DNA of 6,685 bases from an uncultured bacterium (GTDB taxonomy: Bacteria > Bacillota > Clostridia > Oscillospirales > Acutalibacteraceae): NCBI GenBank assembly GCA_905215105.1, contig CAJMOI010000112.1:1-6685 (forward strand). The letters are read 5' to 3'. Position 1 is the stretch's first letter, and every line of letters starts with the position of its first letter. Positions 1 to 6,460 of the stretch are shown here, piece after piece. The notes beneath the pieces are model-generated. The model ran no database searches. It saw only the letters and a program-made list of their open reading frames with translations, and was not told the DNA's origin. The position numbers and the translations under genes were made by a program.

Positions 1-25
1 CTCAAAGGATAATACAATCGTCGGG

Positions 26-82
26 ATTTGTCAATACATAGTCTAAAAATTTGCAAAAAAATCAAAATATGTATTTACAAAC
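26..82. promoter_or_regulatory. AT-rich candidate operator/activator region upstream of the gntR-type gene
   Basis: Two kinds of repeat overlap here. An 8-base inverted repeat, AATACATA (33-40) with TATGTATT (68-75), reaches into the -35 box. Three similar direct units, ATTTGTCAA (26-34), ATTTGCAAA (49-57) and ATTTACAAA (73-81), start 23 and 24 bases apart; the middle one contains the perfect palindrome TTTGCAAA. Such spacing would suit a dimeric regulator, perhaps the adjacent GntR protein acting on its own promoter. In sequence this AT-rich, chance repeats are quite possible. Confidence 0.3.
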
Positions 83-102
83 CGGAAAACCCGTGTTATA
101 CT
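74..102 (+). promoter_or_regulatory. Sigma-A type promoter with extended -10, for the GntR-kinase-glycosidase operon
   Basis: A -35 box TTTACA (74-79) lies exactly 17 bases before a -10 box TATACT (97-102), and TGT just ahead of the -10 gives an extended -10 element. Transcription should begin near 109. That leaves a leader of about 37 bases before the ATG at 146 and rules out the in-frame TTG at 107 as a start. The spacer holds an imperfect dyad (ACCGG, four A, CCCGT), a possible operator position. The boxes are seen directly; function is inferred. Confidence 0.8.
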
Positions 103-145
103 GACCTTGCAATCAGCAAACCCAATTGGGGAAGGAGTGAAAGGA

Positions 146-868
146 ATGTCAAAGGCACTTCATATGCAGGTGTCTGAATACATCCGCTCCCGGATCGAGT
201 CGGGAGAATATGCCATAGGCAGCCAGATTCCCACGGAAAATGAGCTGGCCTCTCTTTTATCGGTGAGCCGCCCCACTGTGCGACAGGCATTGGATCGGCT
301 TGCTAATGATGGCTATCTGGTTCGCATTAAAGGAAGGGGAACCTTTGTAGCCCAGCCCAAGGTTGTGCACGAATCCACTACCTTTATTACCGGGTATCGG
401 GCAGAAAGCGAAAAAAACCATCGAAAGCTCCGCACCCGTGTGCTGGATCTGCGGGTTCTGCGTCCCACCGAACAGGTGGCACAGATGCTGGAAATCCCCA
501 TCAGCGAAAAGGTGACCCGACTGGTCCGGCTGCGCTATCTGGAAAACTACAATAATAACGCACCGGTGGTGTATACCATCCTGTATGTGCCCTGTCATCT
601 GTTTCCGGATATGTGCCGAATCGATTTTACGGATACATCCTTTTATGAAGTACTGCATAATCGCGGTCTGGATGTTCGTCAGGCACAGCGGAAACTGGAA
701 GTGGTTCCGCCGCCGCAGGAAGTTTCTTCCGAGCTGGAAATCAGCCCCTTTGAGCCGACGATTTTTATCACTTCCTGCGGCCGGCTTGAGTCGGGAGAAC
801 CGGTCGAGTATACGGAGAGCTATTATCCTGCGGGAAGCAGCAGCTTTATGATCGAAATTCACCGCTGA
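146..868 (+). CDS. GntR family (HutC subfamily) transcriptional regulator with UTRA domain
   Basis: This is a 240-residue DNA-binding regulator, the usual size for the HutC branch of GntR proteins. Residues about 4-68 form the winged helix-turn-helix: the family hallmarks IPTENELA (28-35), VSRPTVRQAL (40-49) and GYLVRIKGRGTFV (56-68) are all present. Residues about 88-235 match a UTRA effector-binding domain, ending in the typical EPVEYTESYY stretch (218-227). The ATG at 146 is chosen because GAAGGAG (131-137) precedes it at good spacing and because the predicted transcription start near 109 lies inside the longer TTG-started frame. UTRA domains usually bind sugar phosphates or related small metabolites, so this protein probably represses its own operon until the substrate or its phosphorylated product appears. 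The kinase gene follows after 13 bases. The family call is firm; effector and operator are inference. Confidence 0.93.
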   Translation: MSKALHMQVSEYIRSRIESGEYAIGSQIPTENELASLLSVSRPTVRQALDRLANDGYLVRIKGRGTFVAQPKVVHESTTFITGYRAESEKNHRKLRTRVLDLRVLRPTEQVAQMLEIPISEKVTRLVRLRYLENYNNNAPVVYTILYVPCHLFPDMCRIDFTDTSFYEVLHNRGLDVRQAQRKLEVVPPPQEVSSELEISPFEPTIFITSCGRLESGEPVEYTESYYPAGSSSFMIEIHR

Positions 869-881
869 GGAGGCGTGAAAC

Positions 882-1754
882 ATGGAAACAAAACTGTGTC
901 TGGATGTAGGCGGAACGGAAATCAAGGCCGCAGTGGTGCAGGAAAACGGTACACTGTTGGGGGAAATCCGGTATTTTCCCGCCAACTCCCGGGAAAGTGC
1001 GCCGGTACTGCTGGATCACTTTGCTGAAATTCTCAAAACCCTTGCCCGGGACTGTGAAACCGTCACCGGAATCCGGATGGCCTTTCCGGGTCCCTTTGAC
1101 TATGAAAAGGGAATCAGCCTAATGCAGGGGCTGGACAAGTATGATTCTCTGTATGGTTTGGAACTGCGGAAAGAACTGATGCAGCGTCTGAATCTGCCGG
1201 GCATCAAAGAGGAGGACATTCTCTTTATCAATGATGTCAGCGCCTTTGCTCTGGGGGAAATGCATTTCGGCAAAGCGGCAGGGGCGGAAAAATCCATGTT
1301 TATCTGCATCGGAACCGGATGCGGCAGCGCGTTTGGTTTGGACGGAAAGCTGACGGACGAGCGCACACCCGGAGTGCCCAAGGACGGCTATGTGTATCCC
1401 ACCCCGTTTTTGGACAGCTGTATTGACGACCATCTCTCCCGCCGGGGTTTGCTTCGCCTTTCCCGGGAAATGATGGGGGAGGAGCTGGACGGAAAAGCGC
1501 TGGCCCAGCGGGTACAGCAGGGAGATGAAAAAGCCCGTGACTGTTTCGCTTGTTTCGGCAATCGTCTGCGGGATGCGCTGGCACCGTTCCTGTTTTCCTA
1601 CCATCCCCAGTGCCTGTGCATTGGCGGTCAGATCACCCGCAGTGCAGACCTGTTCCTTTCTCCGCTGAAGCAATTGTGTCAGGAAAACGATATTCTGTTG
1701 TATGTAACAGCCGATACTTCCGTCAAGACTGTTCAGGGCTTGTCGGTGTTATAA
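882..1754 (+). CDS. ROK family sugar kinase, zinc-motif-less variant
   Basis: A 290-residue ATP-dependent hexose kinase of the ROK (repressor-ORF-kinase) family without a DNA-binding domain. Visible motifs are the phosphate-binding loop DVGGTEIK (8-15), the FPGP sugar-site segment (68-71), NDV (117-119) with D118 as the expected catalytic base, the nucleotide-binding GTGCGSAFG (144-152) and IGGQ (247-250). The usual zinc-binding segment of ROK kinases (CxCGxxGCxE) is absent. The equivalent stretch, about residues 163-191, keeps only C180, in DSCIDDHLSRRG. AGGAGG (868-873) overlaps the upstream stop codon and precedes the ATG at good spacing, so translation is probably coupled to the regulator gene. 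It likely phosphorylates the monosaccharide freed by the downstream glycosidase. Mannose, glucose or an amino sugar are all possible and the sequence does not decide. A short AT-rich gap follows with no terminator. Confidence 0.88.
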   Translation: METKLCLDVGGTEIKAAVVQENGTLLGEIRYFPANSRESAPVLLDHFAEILKTLARDCETVTGIRMAFPGPFDYEKGISLMQGLDKYDSLYGLELRKELMQRLNLPGIKEEDILFINDVSAFALGEMHFGKAAGAEKSMFICIGTGCGSAFGLDGKLTDERTPGVPKDGYVYPTPFLDSCIDDHLSRRGLLRLSREMMGEELDGKALAQRVQQGDEKARDCFACFGNRLRDALAPFLFSYHPQCLCIGGQITRSADLFLSPLKQLCQENDILLYVTADTSVKTVQGLSVL

Positions 1755-1797
1755 AAATATTTCAAGAAGATCAAGAAATGATCGGGAGGAATTATCA

Positions 1798-4197
1798 ATG
1801 AGTCATCAGATCAAAACCATGTATGTGGTTCACCATTCTCATACCGATATCGGATATACCGATCTTCAGGAGCACGTCATCCATGGTCAGGTAAGCTACA
1901 TCCGTTCTGCTCTCCAGCTGATGGAGAAGCCGGAAAATCAGGATTTCCGCTGGAACTGCGAAACCTGGTTCTGTGTGGAGGAATTCCTGAAAACCGCTAC
2001 CGAGGCCGAAAAAGAGCAGTTTTTCCGTCTGCTCCGGGAAAACCGCATGGGATTTTCCGCAACCTATCTGAACTTTACCGATCTGGCCGATTGTAAAGTT
2101 CTGGGCCGCCGGATGGATGAAATGTGCGCAGTGCTGGAGAAAAACGGCGTGCATCCGGCCACCGCCATGATCGCGGACATCAACGGTATTTCCATGGGTC
2201 AGCGGGACGCGCTGCTGGACCACGGAATTGAGTTCCTGTACACCAATATTCATTGCCATCACGGCATGTATCCTCTTTATCAGAACCAGAATTCCTATTG
2301 GTGGGAAGACGCCAAGGGTCGCCGCCTGCTGGTGTGGAACGGTGAGCACTATAATCTGGGCAACGCCCTGGGAATCAAGCCCAACCGTGCCGCCAACTTC
2401 ATGACCAAAGATTTGTTTGGCGAAGTTCCCGTTCAGATGGATGAAATCGATATCCTGCATCAGAATGTGGACCAGTACCTGACTCTGTGCGAAGAAAACG
2501 GCTATCGCTATGATTTCATCACCGCCAGCGTGTCCGGCGTGTTCAGCGACAACGCACCGCCGGAGCCGGAAATCCTGCGTGTCATTCAGGGCTTCAATGA
2601 GCGTTATGGCGATACCGTAGAGCTGCGGATGGTTTCCCTGCAGGAGCTGTATGCAGAAATTCGTGACCGTCTGACCGATAGCCCGGTCTGCCATGGCGAT
2701 TTGACCGACTGGTGGGCCAATGGCGTTGGCTCTACTCCTTATGCTGTCAAGCATTTTGAAGATGCCCGCCATCGTTATGAGCTGTGCCGCCGTCTGGACG
2801 AAAAGCTGGATGAAAAGTATCCCTCTCTGGTTCGTACCGCAGAGGACAACCTGCTTCTGTACGCAGAGCATACCTGGGGCCATTCCTCTACCATTACCTG
2901 CCCCTATGACACCATGGTGCTGAATCTGGATATGCGCAAGAACAGCTATGCATCCAAGGCCCACGAGAGCGCTTCCATGATGCTCAACCTGATTGCCGAG
3001 GACAAGGGCGACATTCTCCGGTATTACAGCACCAACGGCCAGCTGACTGTTTGCGCTCCCAACAACGTCAAGGGTCTCCAGACAGTGGAGTTTTATATTG
3101 AAAGCCCCTATCTGCCCCGAGCCCGCATCACCCGTGAGGACGGCGCCGTGATTCCCTGCCAGGTTTCTCCTCATCCCAGAGGACGCCGCATCACCTTTGT
3201 GGACTCCTTTGAAGAGTGCAGCTGCCGCCGTTATACCTTTGAAGAGCTGCCGGCAAAGGTGGAAACCGTCAACAGCCGTCACGCTTATGTCGGCGCAGAG
3301 CGGATTCGGGACATCGTGAATGACTACGACCCCATTACGTACCGCCTGCCCTATGAGTTTGAAAACCGCTGGTTCCACCTGACCTATGCCCCCGGCAAAG
3401 GTGTCACCGGTTTCGTCAATAAAGCAACCGGCCGTGACCTGCTGGGTCAGGGCGCAGCACCTTTCTTCACTCCCATTTACGAGTGCACCCCCATCCGTAC
3501 CAAAACGTTTGAGTTCCCCTGCCGGGAAGAGCAGGAGCGCCGCATCATTGGCCGGAATATCCGCGGCCAGCACGCACAGCTCCATGTGGCTCATCTGGAA
3601 GAAATCAATGTGGTGGAGCGGGGAGAAGTGTTCACCATGCTGGAACTGAAATATACCCTGCCGGGTACCATCCACTGCACCGTATTCCTCAAGTTCTTTG
3701 AGGAGCTGCCCCGTGTGGACTTCCGTATGGAGCTGGGCAAGACCATTTCCACCGATATCGAAAGCGTGTTCCTGCCCATGACTCTGTCTCTGGATGACCA
3801 TCAGGCCCTGTATCTGAAAAAGGGCACCGAAGCCTTCCGCCCCGGTGTGGATCAGATTCCCGGTACCTGTATGGAGTACTATATGTCCGATAACGGAATG
3901 GCTTTTGTGGGTGAAAAACAGAGTGCCCTCATCGCTTCCCGCGATGTCCCTCTGGTCTATATGGGCGAAATGCGCCACCATCCCATCCGTCTCTGCGATA
4001 ATCGGGAGGAAAACAACGCCCGTCCCGTGTATTCCTGGGTGATGAACAATACCTGGGAGACCAACTTCAAAATGGATCTGTCCGGCTTCTGTGAGTTCCA
4101 GTACAACCTGTGGCTGACAGACGAAACCGACCCGGAGAAGGCTATGGCCGAGCTGGCAGAGCGCAGCTTTGATCCCTATCCCATGATTACCGGCTAA
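1798..4197 (+). CDS. GH38-like glycoside hydrolase (alpha-mannosidase superfamily, possibly DUF5054-type)
   Basis: A 799-residue enzyme, smaller than the roughly 900-1,050 residues of typical GH38 alpha-mannosidases. It has no signal peptide or membrane segment, so it should act on imported glycosides in the cytoplasm. The N-terminal catalytic domain starts with HHSHTDIGYTD (12-22), the GH38 HxD zinc-ligand motif with H15 and D17. D127 in IADINGIS is the candidate nucleophile and zinc ligand, D251 in SDNAPP a candidate acid/base, and H358 (or H362) in EHTWGH the candidate last zinc ligand. These assignments come from motif comparison by eye. The C-terminal half (about 420-799) should be the beta-rich domains, ending in NNTWETNF (750-757). 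GGGAGGA (1784-1790) precedes the ATG at ideal spacing. It is the last gene of the operon and meets the - strand genes at a shared terminator. The superfamily is reasonably sure; alpha-mannoside specificity is not. Confidence 0.85.
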   Translation: MSHQIKTMYVVHHSHTDIGYTDLQEHVIHGQVSYIRSALQLMEKPENQDFRWNCETWFCVEEFLKTATEAEKEQFFRLLRENRMGFSATYLNFTDLADCKVLGRRMDEMCAVLEKNGVHPATAMIADINGISMGQRDALLDHGIEFLYTNIHCHHGMYPLYQNQNSYWWEDAKGRRLLVWNGEHYNLGNALGIKPNRAANFMTKDLFGEVPVQMDEIDILHQNVDQYLTLCEENGYRYDFITASVSGVFSDNAPPEPEILRVIQGFNERYGDTVELRMVSLQELYAEIRDRLTDSPVCHGDLTDWWANGVGSTPYAVKHFEDARHRYELCRRLDEKLDEKYPSLVRTAEDNLLLYAEHTWGHSSTITCPYDTMVLNLDMRKNSYASKAHESASMMLNLIAEDKGDILRYYSTNGQLTVCAPNNVKGLQTVEFYIESPYLPRARITREDGAVIPCQVSPHPRGRRITFVDSFEECSCRRYTFEELPAKVETVNSRHAYVGAERIRDIVNDYDPITYRLPYEFENRWFHLTYAPGKGVTGFVNKATGRDLLGQGAAPFFTPIYECTPIRTKTFEFPCREEQERRIIGRNIRGQHAQLHVAHLEEINVVERGEVFTMLELKYTLPGTIHCTVFLKFFEELPRVDFRMELGKTISTDIESVFLPMTLSLDDHQALYLKKGTEAFRPGVDQIPGTCMEYYMSDNGMAFVGEKQSALIASRDVPLVYMGEMRHHPIRLCDNREENNARPVYSWVMNNTWETNFKMDLSGFCEFQYNLWLTDETDPEKAMAELAERSFDPYPMITG

Positions 4198-4216
4198 TCA
4201 ATACCGGTTTTTTTTT
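4189..4216 (+). terminator. Possible weak intrinsic terminator overlapping the glycosidase stop codon
   Basis: ACCGG (4189-4193) can pair with CCGGT (4204-4208) across a 10-base loop containing the TAA stop, and nine T follow (4208-4216). The T tract is good, but a five-pair stem with a long loop is weak. It may simply add to the stronger hairpin just downstream. Confidence 0.35.
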
Positions 4217-4230
4217 CCGAAGATTTTCAT

Positions 4231-4272
4231 AAAAAAATCCTGTCCGCCGTTTTTGGCAGACAGGATTTTTTT
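4231..4272. terminator. Strong bidirectional intrinsic terminator between convergent operons
   Basis: The 18-base arms 4231-4248 and 4255-4272 are complementary except at one position and enclose a 6-base loop. The arms carry an A run on one side and a T run on the other, so a T tract follows the GC stem on either strand. The single mismatch is C against A when read on the + strand but a tolerated G-U pair on the - strand, so the hairpin is slightly better for the DUF1836 gene, which stops 18 bases away. Confidence 0.92.
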
Positions 4273-4290
4273 GTATAGATTGAAATGGTT

Positions 4291-4896
4291 TTATTGATCG
4301 GACTCTGACGGCTCCGATTCTCCGTGGCTCTTTTTGTCCTTTTTTTCCGCTTTTTCCGACTCTGCTTTTTCAGCGGCTTCCAACTCACACAGAATCCGTT
4401 CTGCGGCTGCCCGCCGAGCATTGGCCTCTACCGCCAGTTCCATAGCCAGACGGCGCAGAGCTTCCTCTCCCTGTGTAACACAGTCTTCCACCCGACGGCA
4501 GACCTGCTGCACCGCTTCCGTGTGGGCCTGTGAGTATGTCTCATACAGGGATTGGCGGCTCCCGTCTGCTTCCAGCCACGGCTGAAGCAGGGCGGAAATA
4601 TCCTGTAACGATAATACCTGTTTGAGCATACAAATGACCATCAGGGTGGCTAAATGATTTTTGGAATACTTCTTTTTTTCTGGCCGTTCCAATACGCCGC
4701 TTTTGACATAATTGTTAATCATGCTGGAAGTCAGCAGGGGATTGTCCTCGCTTCGCTCAAAGAGAGAAAGCTGCCGGTGCATATAAGTCAATACCTGATC
4801 CATATACAAATCAATTTCCGGCATCCGGTCCCAGGGAACCGGCACGGCGTTTTCGCCCTGCTGTGCCCACTGGGAAATCGCTTCGTCCGCTTTCAT
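4291..4896 (-). CDS. DUF1836 domain-containing protein, MerR-like putative regulator
   Basis: A 201-residue protein whose central part matches the DUF1836 family, found mainly in Firmicutes and thought to carry a MerR-like helix-turn-helix. The signature runs from LLTSSMINNYVKSG (54-67) through KKYSKNHLATL (75-85) to LSLQDISALL (95-104). The N-terminal 40 residues include a hydrophobic helix typical of the family. A helical segment follows (about 115-170), then a highly charged Lys/Glu/Ser tail (172-201) that is probably disordered. No membrane segment or signal peptide is seen. Its ATG overlaps the stop of the upstream AraC gene in a TAATG arrangement, with AAAGGAGG lying inside the end of that gene, which implies translational coupling. 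The molecular target is unknown. The family call is by motif recognition. Confidence 0.85.
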   Translation of the reverse strand: MKADEAISQWAQQGENAVPVPWDRMPEIDLYMDQVLTYMHRQLSLFERSEDNPLLTSSMINNYVKSGVLERPEKKKYSKNHLATLMVICMLKQVLSLQDISALLQPWLEADGSRQSLYETYSQAHTEAVQQVCRRVEDCVTQGEEALRRLAMELAVEANARRAAAERILCELEAAEKAESEKAEKKDKKSHGESEPSESDQ

Positions 4897-5776
4897 TATG
4901 ATTCCTCCTTTGATGAGGGAGCAGGTGCTTTTTCCGGCTCCTGATCCGGTTTTTTCCCGGCAGAAACATACTTGCTGGGGGGCACGCCCTTGTACTTCTT
5001 AAAGACCCGGGAGAAATACAGCTGGTCGGAAAATCCGGTGGAATAGGCTGCTTCTCCCACGGAAAGGTTGGAAGAGCGGAGGAGGGCAGCGGCTTTGTTA
5101 ATGCGGAACCGGGTCAGATATTCGTTGGGGGGCATGGAAACGTACTGCATAAACAGCGGTACAGATGGCTGCGGCTGATCCCTGCATGGGAGGCAATATC
5201 ATCGATATCAATATCCCGGGAGTAGTTAAAATCAATATAACGAATGGACTTTTTTACATATTCATAACCGCTGCTTTTCCGCTGTACGGTGCTGCCGAAA
5301 AGTTCGATCAGCTCCGAGAGAAAATCCAGCAGCCGGGCGGTCATGCGGGCTTCGTTGCTGGGGCCGGGGCCTACCGCTTCCGTAATTTTGTGCAGCAGCT
5401 CTTCCAGAATGTTGTCTTTGTCATAATGAAAAATAGGGTTGTCCGATGAAAGACCAGTGAAGCTGAGATAACGCTGGGCATCCGCACCGTTAAAGCCCAC
5501 CCAGCAGTATTCCCAGGGTTCATCGGAATCGGCCGTATAAGTCACCAGTCTGGAGGGCACCACCAGAAATCCGTCGCCGGCCGAGAGGGAATAGCGGTTT
5601 TCTCCGTCTTGAAAAACCCCTTTTCCGGAAATGACATAGTGGATCAGAAAATGATCCCGTACTGCCGGGCCCCAGGTGTATTCAGGGCTGCATTTTTGTA
5701 CGCCGCAGTTGTAAACTGACAGCCCCAGACTGTCATGGCTGGAATTTTTAAAGGAATGCTTGAAGGTGTCGCTCAT
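4896..5776 (-). pseudogene. AraC family transcriptional regulator (MsmR-like), frameshifted
   Basis: Two overlapping frames (5776-5114 and 5150-4896) together encode one AraC protein of 293 residues, the family norm. The first gives an AraC-type cupin sensor (about 20-100, with the family-typical GPAVRDHFLIHY, 36-47, and SAGDGFLVVPSR, 65-76), a linker and the first helix-turn-helix up to SRSHLYR (201-207). It then runs into 13 unrelated residues and a stop. The second carries the rest, including the second helix-turn-helix (NLSVGEAAYSTGFSDQLYFS) and the family end motif GVPPSKY. One missing base near 5155-5157 (CGCTG where CGCCTG is expected) explains the break. ATG 5776 is preferred to an in-frame TTG at 5815 because the latter sits at the predicted transcription start; GGAAGG lies 12 bases ahead of it. 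MsmR-like proteins activate sugar-uptake operons. The truncated 220-residue product would lack half of its DNA-binding domain. True mutation and sequencing error cannot be separated here. Confidence 0.85.
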
Positions 5777-5819
5777 CTGGTTCACCGTCCTTCCGGTTAT
5801 TCTTACATACTTCAACTAT

Positions 5820-5848
5820 ATTATAATGCAACAAAAGTACATGTGCAA
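5820..5848 (-). promoter_or_regulatory. Promoter of the AraC-DUF1836 operon
   Basis: On the - strand TTGCAC (5848-5843) stands 17 bases before a perfect TATAAT (5825-5820). Transcription would start near 5813, giving a leader of about 37 bases to the ATG at 5776. The -10 and spacing are ideal and the -35 is weak (three of six), as expected for a regulated promoter. The spacer includes the palindrome ACATGT. Confidence 0.68.
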
Positions 5849-5930
5849 GAGAGATTTCTCCTCCTGTGTAAAATCGAAGGGCCCCAGTGTGGGAAAACCG
5901 CCGAATTTTCAGTGTTTTTTATGGCGTCCC
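5849..5930. other. Divergent intergenic spacer without a gene
   Basis: This stretch separates the divergent AraC and ferredoxin promoters. I see no gene in it. The only dyad worth noting is CCCA-GTG-TGGG (5883-5893), a four-pair palindrome close enough to both promoters to be an operator, but too short to be convincing. A search by eye found no Rex-like site (TTGTGA-N6-TCACAA). Confidence 0.4.
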
Positions 5931-5959
5931 TTGTCAGTAACCGGCAGATATGGTATAAT
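5931..5959 (+). promoter_or_regulatory. Strong sigma-A type promoter with extended -10, for the ferredoxin/hydrogenase-like operon
   Basis: TTGTCA (5931-5936) and a perfect TATAAT (5954-5959) are 17 bases apart, and TGG directly ahead of the -10 makes an extended -10 element. Transcription should begin near 5966, about 176 bases before the ferredoxin ATG, so the transcript has a long untranslated leader. The elements are seen directly; the start position is inferred. Confidence 0.85.
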
Positions 5960-5965
5960 GACAGC

Positions 5966-6141
5966 AAAAGTTAAGACAGATGAAGAACGGAAGAAACCGG
6001 TACAAAGACTGTGCTTTGTATGGAAAGATATGGAAGAGCATTCCGTTCCTGTCCGATTTTCGGGGAGAAATGGGGAACCAATCGCATCAGATGCGATTTT
6101 CCTCCAACGATATTTTTGTAAAGGAAAGGGTTGTTATTGTT
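5966..6141 (+). promoter_or_regulatory. Long structured 5' leader, candidate cis-regulatory RNA
   Basis: The leader can form several perfect helices. P1 pairs GAACGGAA (5985-5992) with TTCCGTTC (6041-6048). Nested inside it, P2 pairs TACAAAG (6001-6007) with CTTTGTA (6014-6020). P3 pairs AATCGCAT (6080-6087) with ATGCGATT (6091-6098) over a three-base loop, and a small CCGA/TCGG hairpin (6053-6063) lies between P1 and P3. Just after P3, TTTTCCT (6097-6103) is complementary, with one G-U pair, to AGGAAAG (6122-6128) in the ferredoxin ribosome-binding region, so the ribosome site could be masked. P3 is followed by only four T, so it is not a convincing terminator. I do not recognise a known riboswitch class. 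The pairings are seen; a regulatory role is inference. Confidence 0.5.
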
Positions 6142-6393
6142 ATGGATATCACCATCTGTATCGGCAGTTCCTGCCATCTGAAAGGCTCGCAGGACATTAT
6201 CCGGATTCTGGAGCGGCTGGTGAGCTACCACCATCTGGAAGACAAGATCACGCTGAAAGGCTCCTTCTGTATGGGAGAGTGCACCACCAACGGCGTCTGC
6301 GTGGATGTGGACGGAACTCACTTCAAGCTGACTCCGGCGGAAACCGAGTCCTTCTTCACCTATGAGGTAATGAAGCGGCTGGAAAACAGCTGA
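6142..6393 (+). CDS. Thioredoxin-like [2Fe-2S] ferredoxin (NuoE/HydC-like small subunit)
   Basis: An 83-residue electron-transfer protein of the thioredoxin-like [2Fe-2S] ferredoxin fold, related to the C-terminal domain of NADH dehydrogenase subunit NuoE and the small subunit of clostridial hydrogenases. The four cluster ligands are C6 and C11 (CIGSSC) and C43 and C47 (CMGEC), the standard C-x4-C...C-x3-C pattern. It is much shorter than NuoE (about 160 residues) because it lacks the N-terminal helical domain, so it is a stand-alone carrier. The ATG at 6142 is preferred: the family fold begins with MDITICIGSSC, and AGGAAAGGG lies 11-12 bases ahead. The frame is open back to an ATG at 5980, but that extension would encode the structured leader and resembles no protein. 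It probably serves the hydrogenase-like protein encoded 82 bases downstream. Confidence 0.87.
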   Translation: MDITICIGSSCHLKGSQDIIRILERLVSYHHLEDKITLKGSFCMGECTTNGVCVDVDGTHFKLTPAETESFFTYEVMKRLENS

Positions 6394-6412
6394 TCCCGGT
6401 AAACGGACAAAA

Positions 6413-6460
6413 CGGCAGTGCTTTGCCGAAACATAACGGAAAAATACGCCGGAAACGGCG
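6413..6460 (+). other. Two small hairpins between the ferredoxin and hydrogenase-like genes
   Basis: CGGCA (6413-6417) pairs with TGCCG (6424-6428). CGCCG (6447-6451) pairs with CGGCG (6456-6460) and encloses GAAA, a stable GNRA tetraloop. The second hairpin ends a few bases before the GGGTGG ribosome-binding site (6465-6470) of the next gene. No T tract follows, so these are not terminators. They may affect mRNA stability or the relative output of the two genes. Confidence 0.45.

Noticed and set aside
107..145. N-terminal extension of the GntR protein from a TTG at 107.
   Set aside because: The TTG sits at the predicted transcription start and has no usable ribosome-binding site, whereas ATG 146 has a good one and begins at the normal family start.
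257..985. A 242-codon - strand frame across the regulator and kinase genes.
   Set aside because: It is a shadow of two well-supported + strand genes, has no recognisable domains and no promoter of its own.
1778..1801. Seven-codon frame whose TGA overlaps the glycosidase ATG.
   Set aside because: It has no ribosome-binding site of its own and is probably a chance ATG in the AT-rich spacer.
1795..3981. A very long open frame (728 codons) on the - strand opposite the glycosidase gene.
   Set aside because: It lies wholly within a clear GH38-like gene, its product resembles no family I know, and such antisense frames arise readily when codon use on the coding strand is strongly biased.
5150..5170. 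Programmed ribosomal frameshifting as explanation of the broken AraC frame.
   Set aside because: No slippery heptamer or obvious downstream stimulator is visible, and AraC regulators are not known for this. Mutation or sequence error is simpler.
5816..5842. Possible leader peptide (ATG at 5842, eight codons then TAG) on the - strand, preceded by GGAGGAG.
   Set aside because: The best promoter for this strand lies on top of it, so it would not be in the transcript, and no upstream promoter was seen.
6080..6100. P3 hairpin as an intrinsic terminator or attenuator.
   Set aside because: The stem is AT-mixed with a three-base loop and is followed by only four T then CC, too weak for termination.
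5760..6365. A 201-codon + strand frame, and the 5980 start for the ferredoxin frame, covering the divergent region.
   Set aside because: The first runs across promoters on both strands and through the ferredoxin gene in the wrong frame. The second adds residues that resemble nothing and would translate the structured leader.
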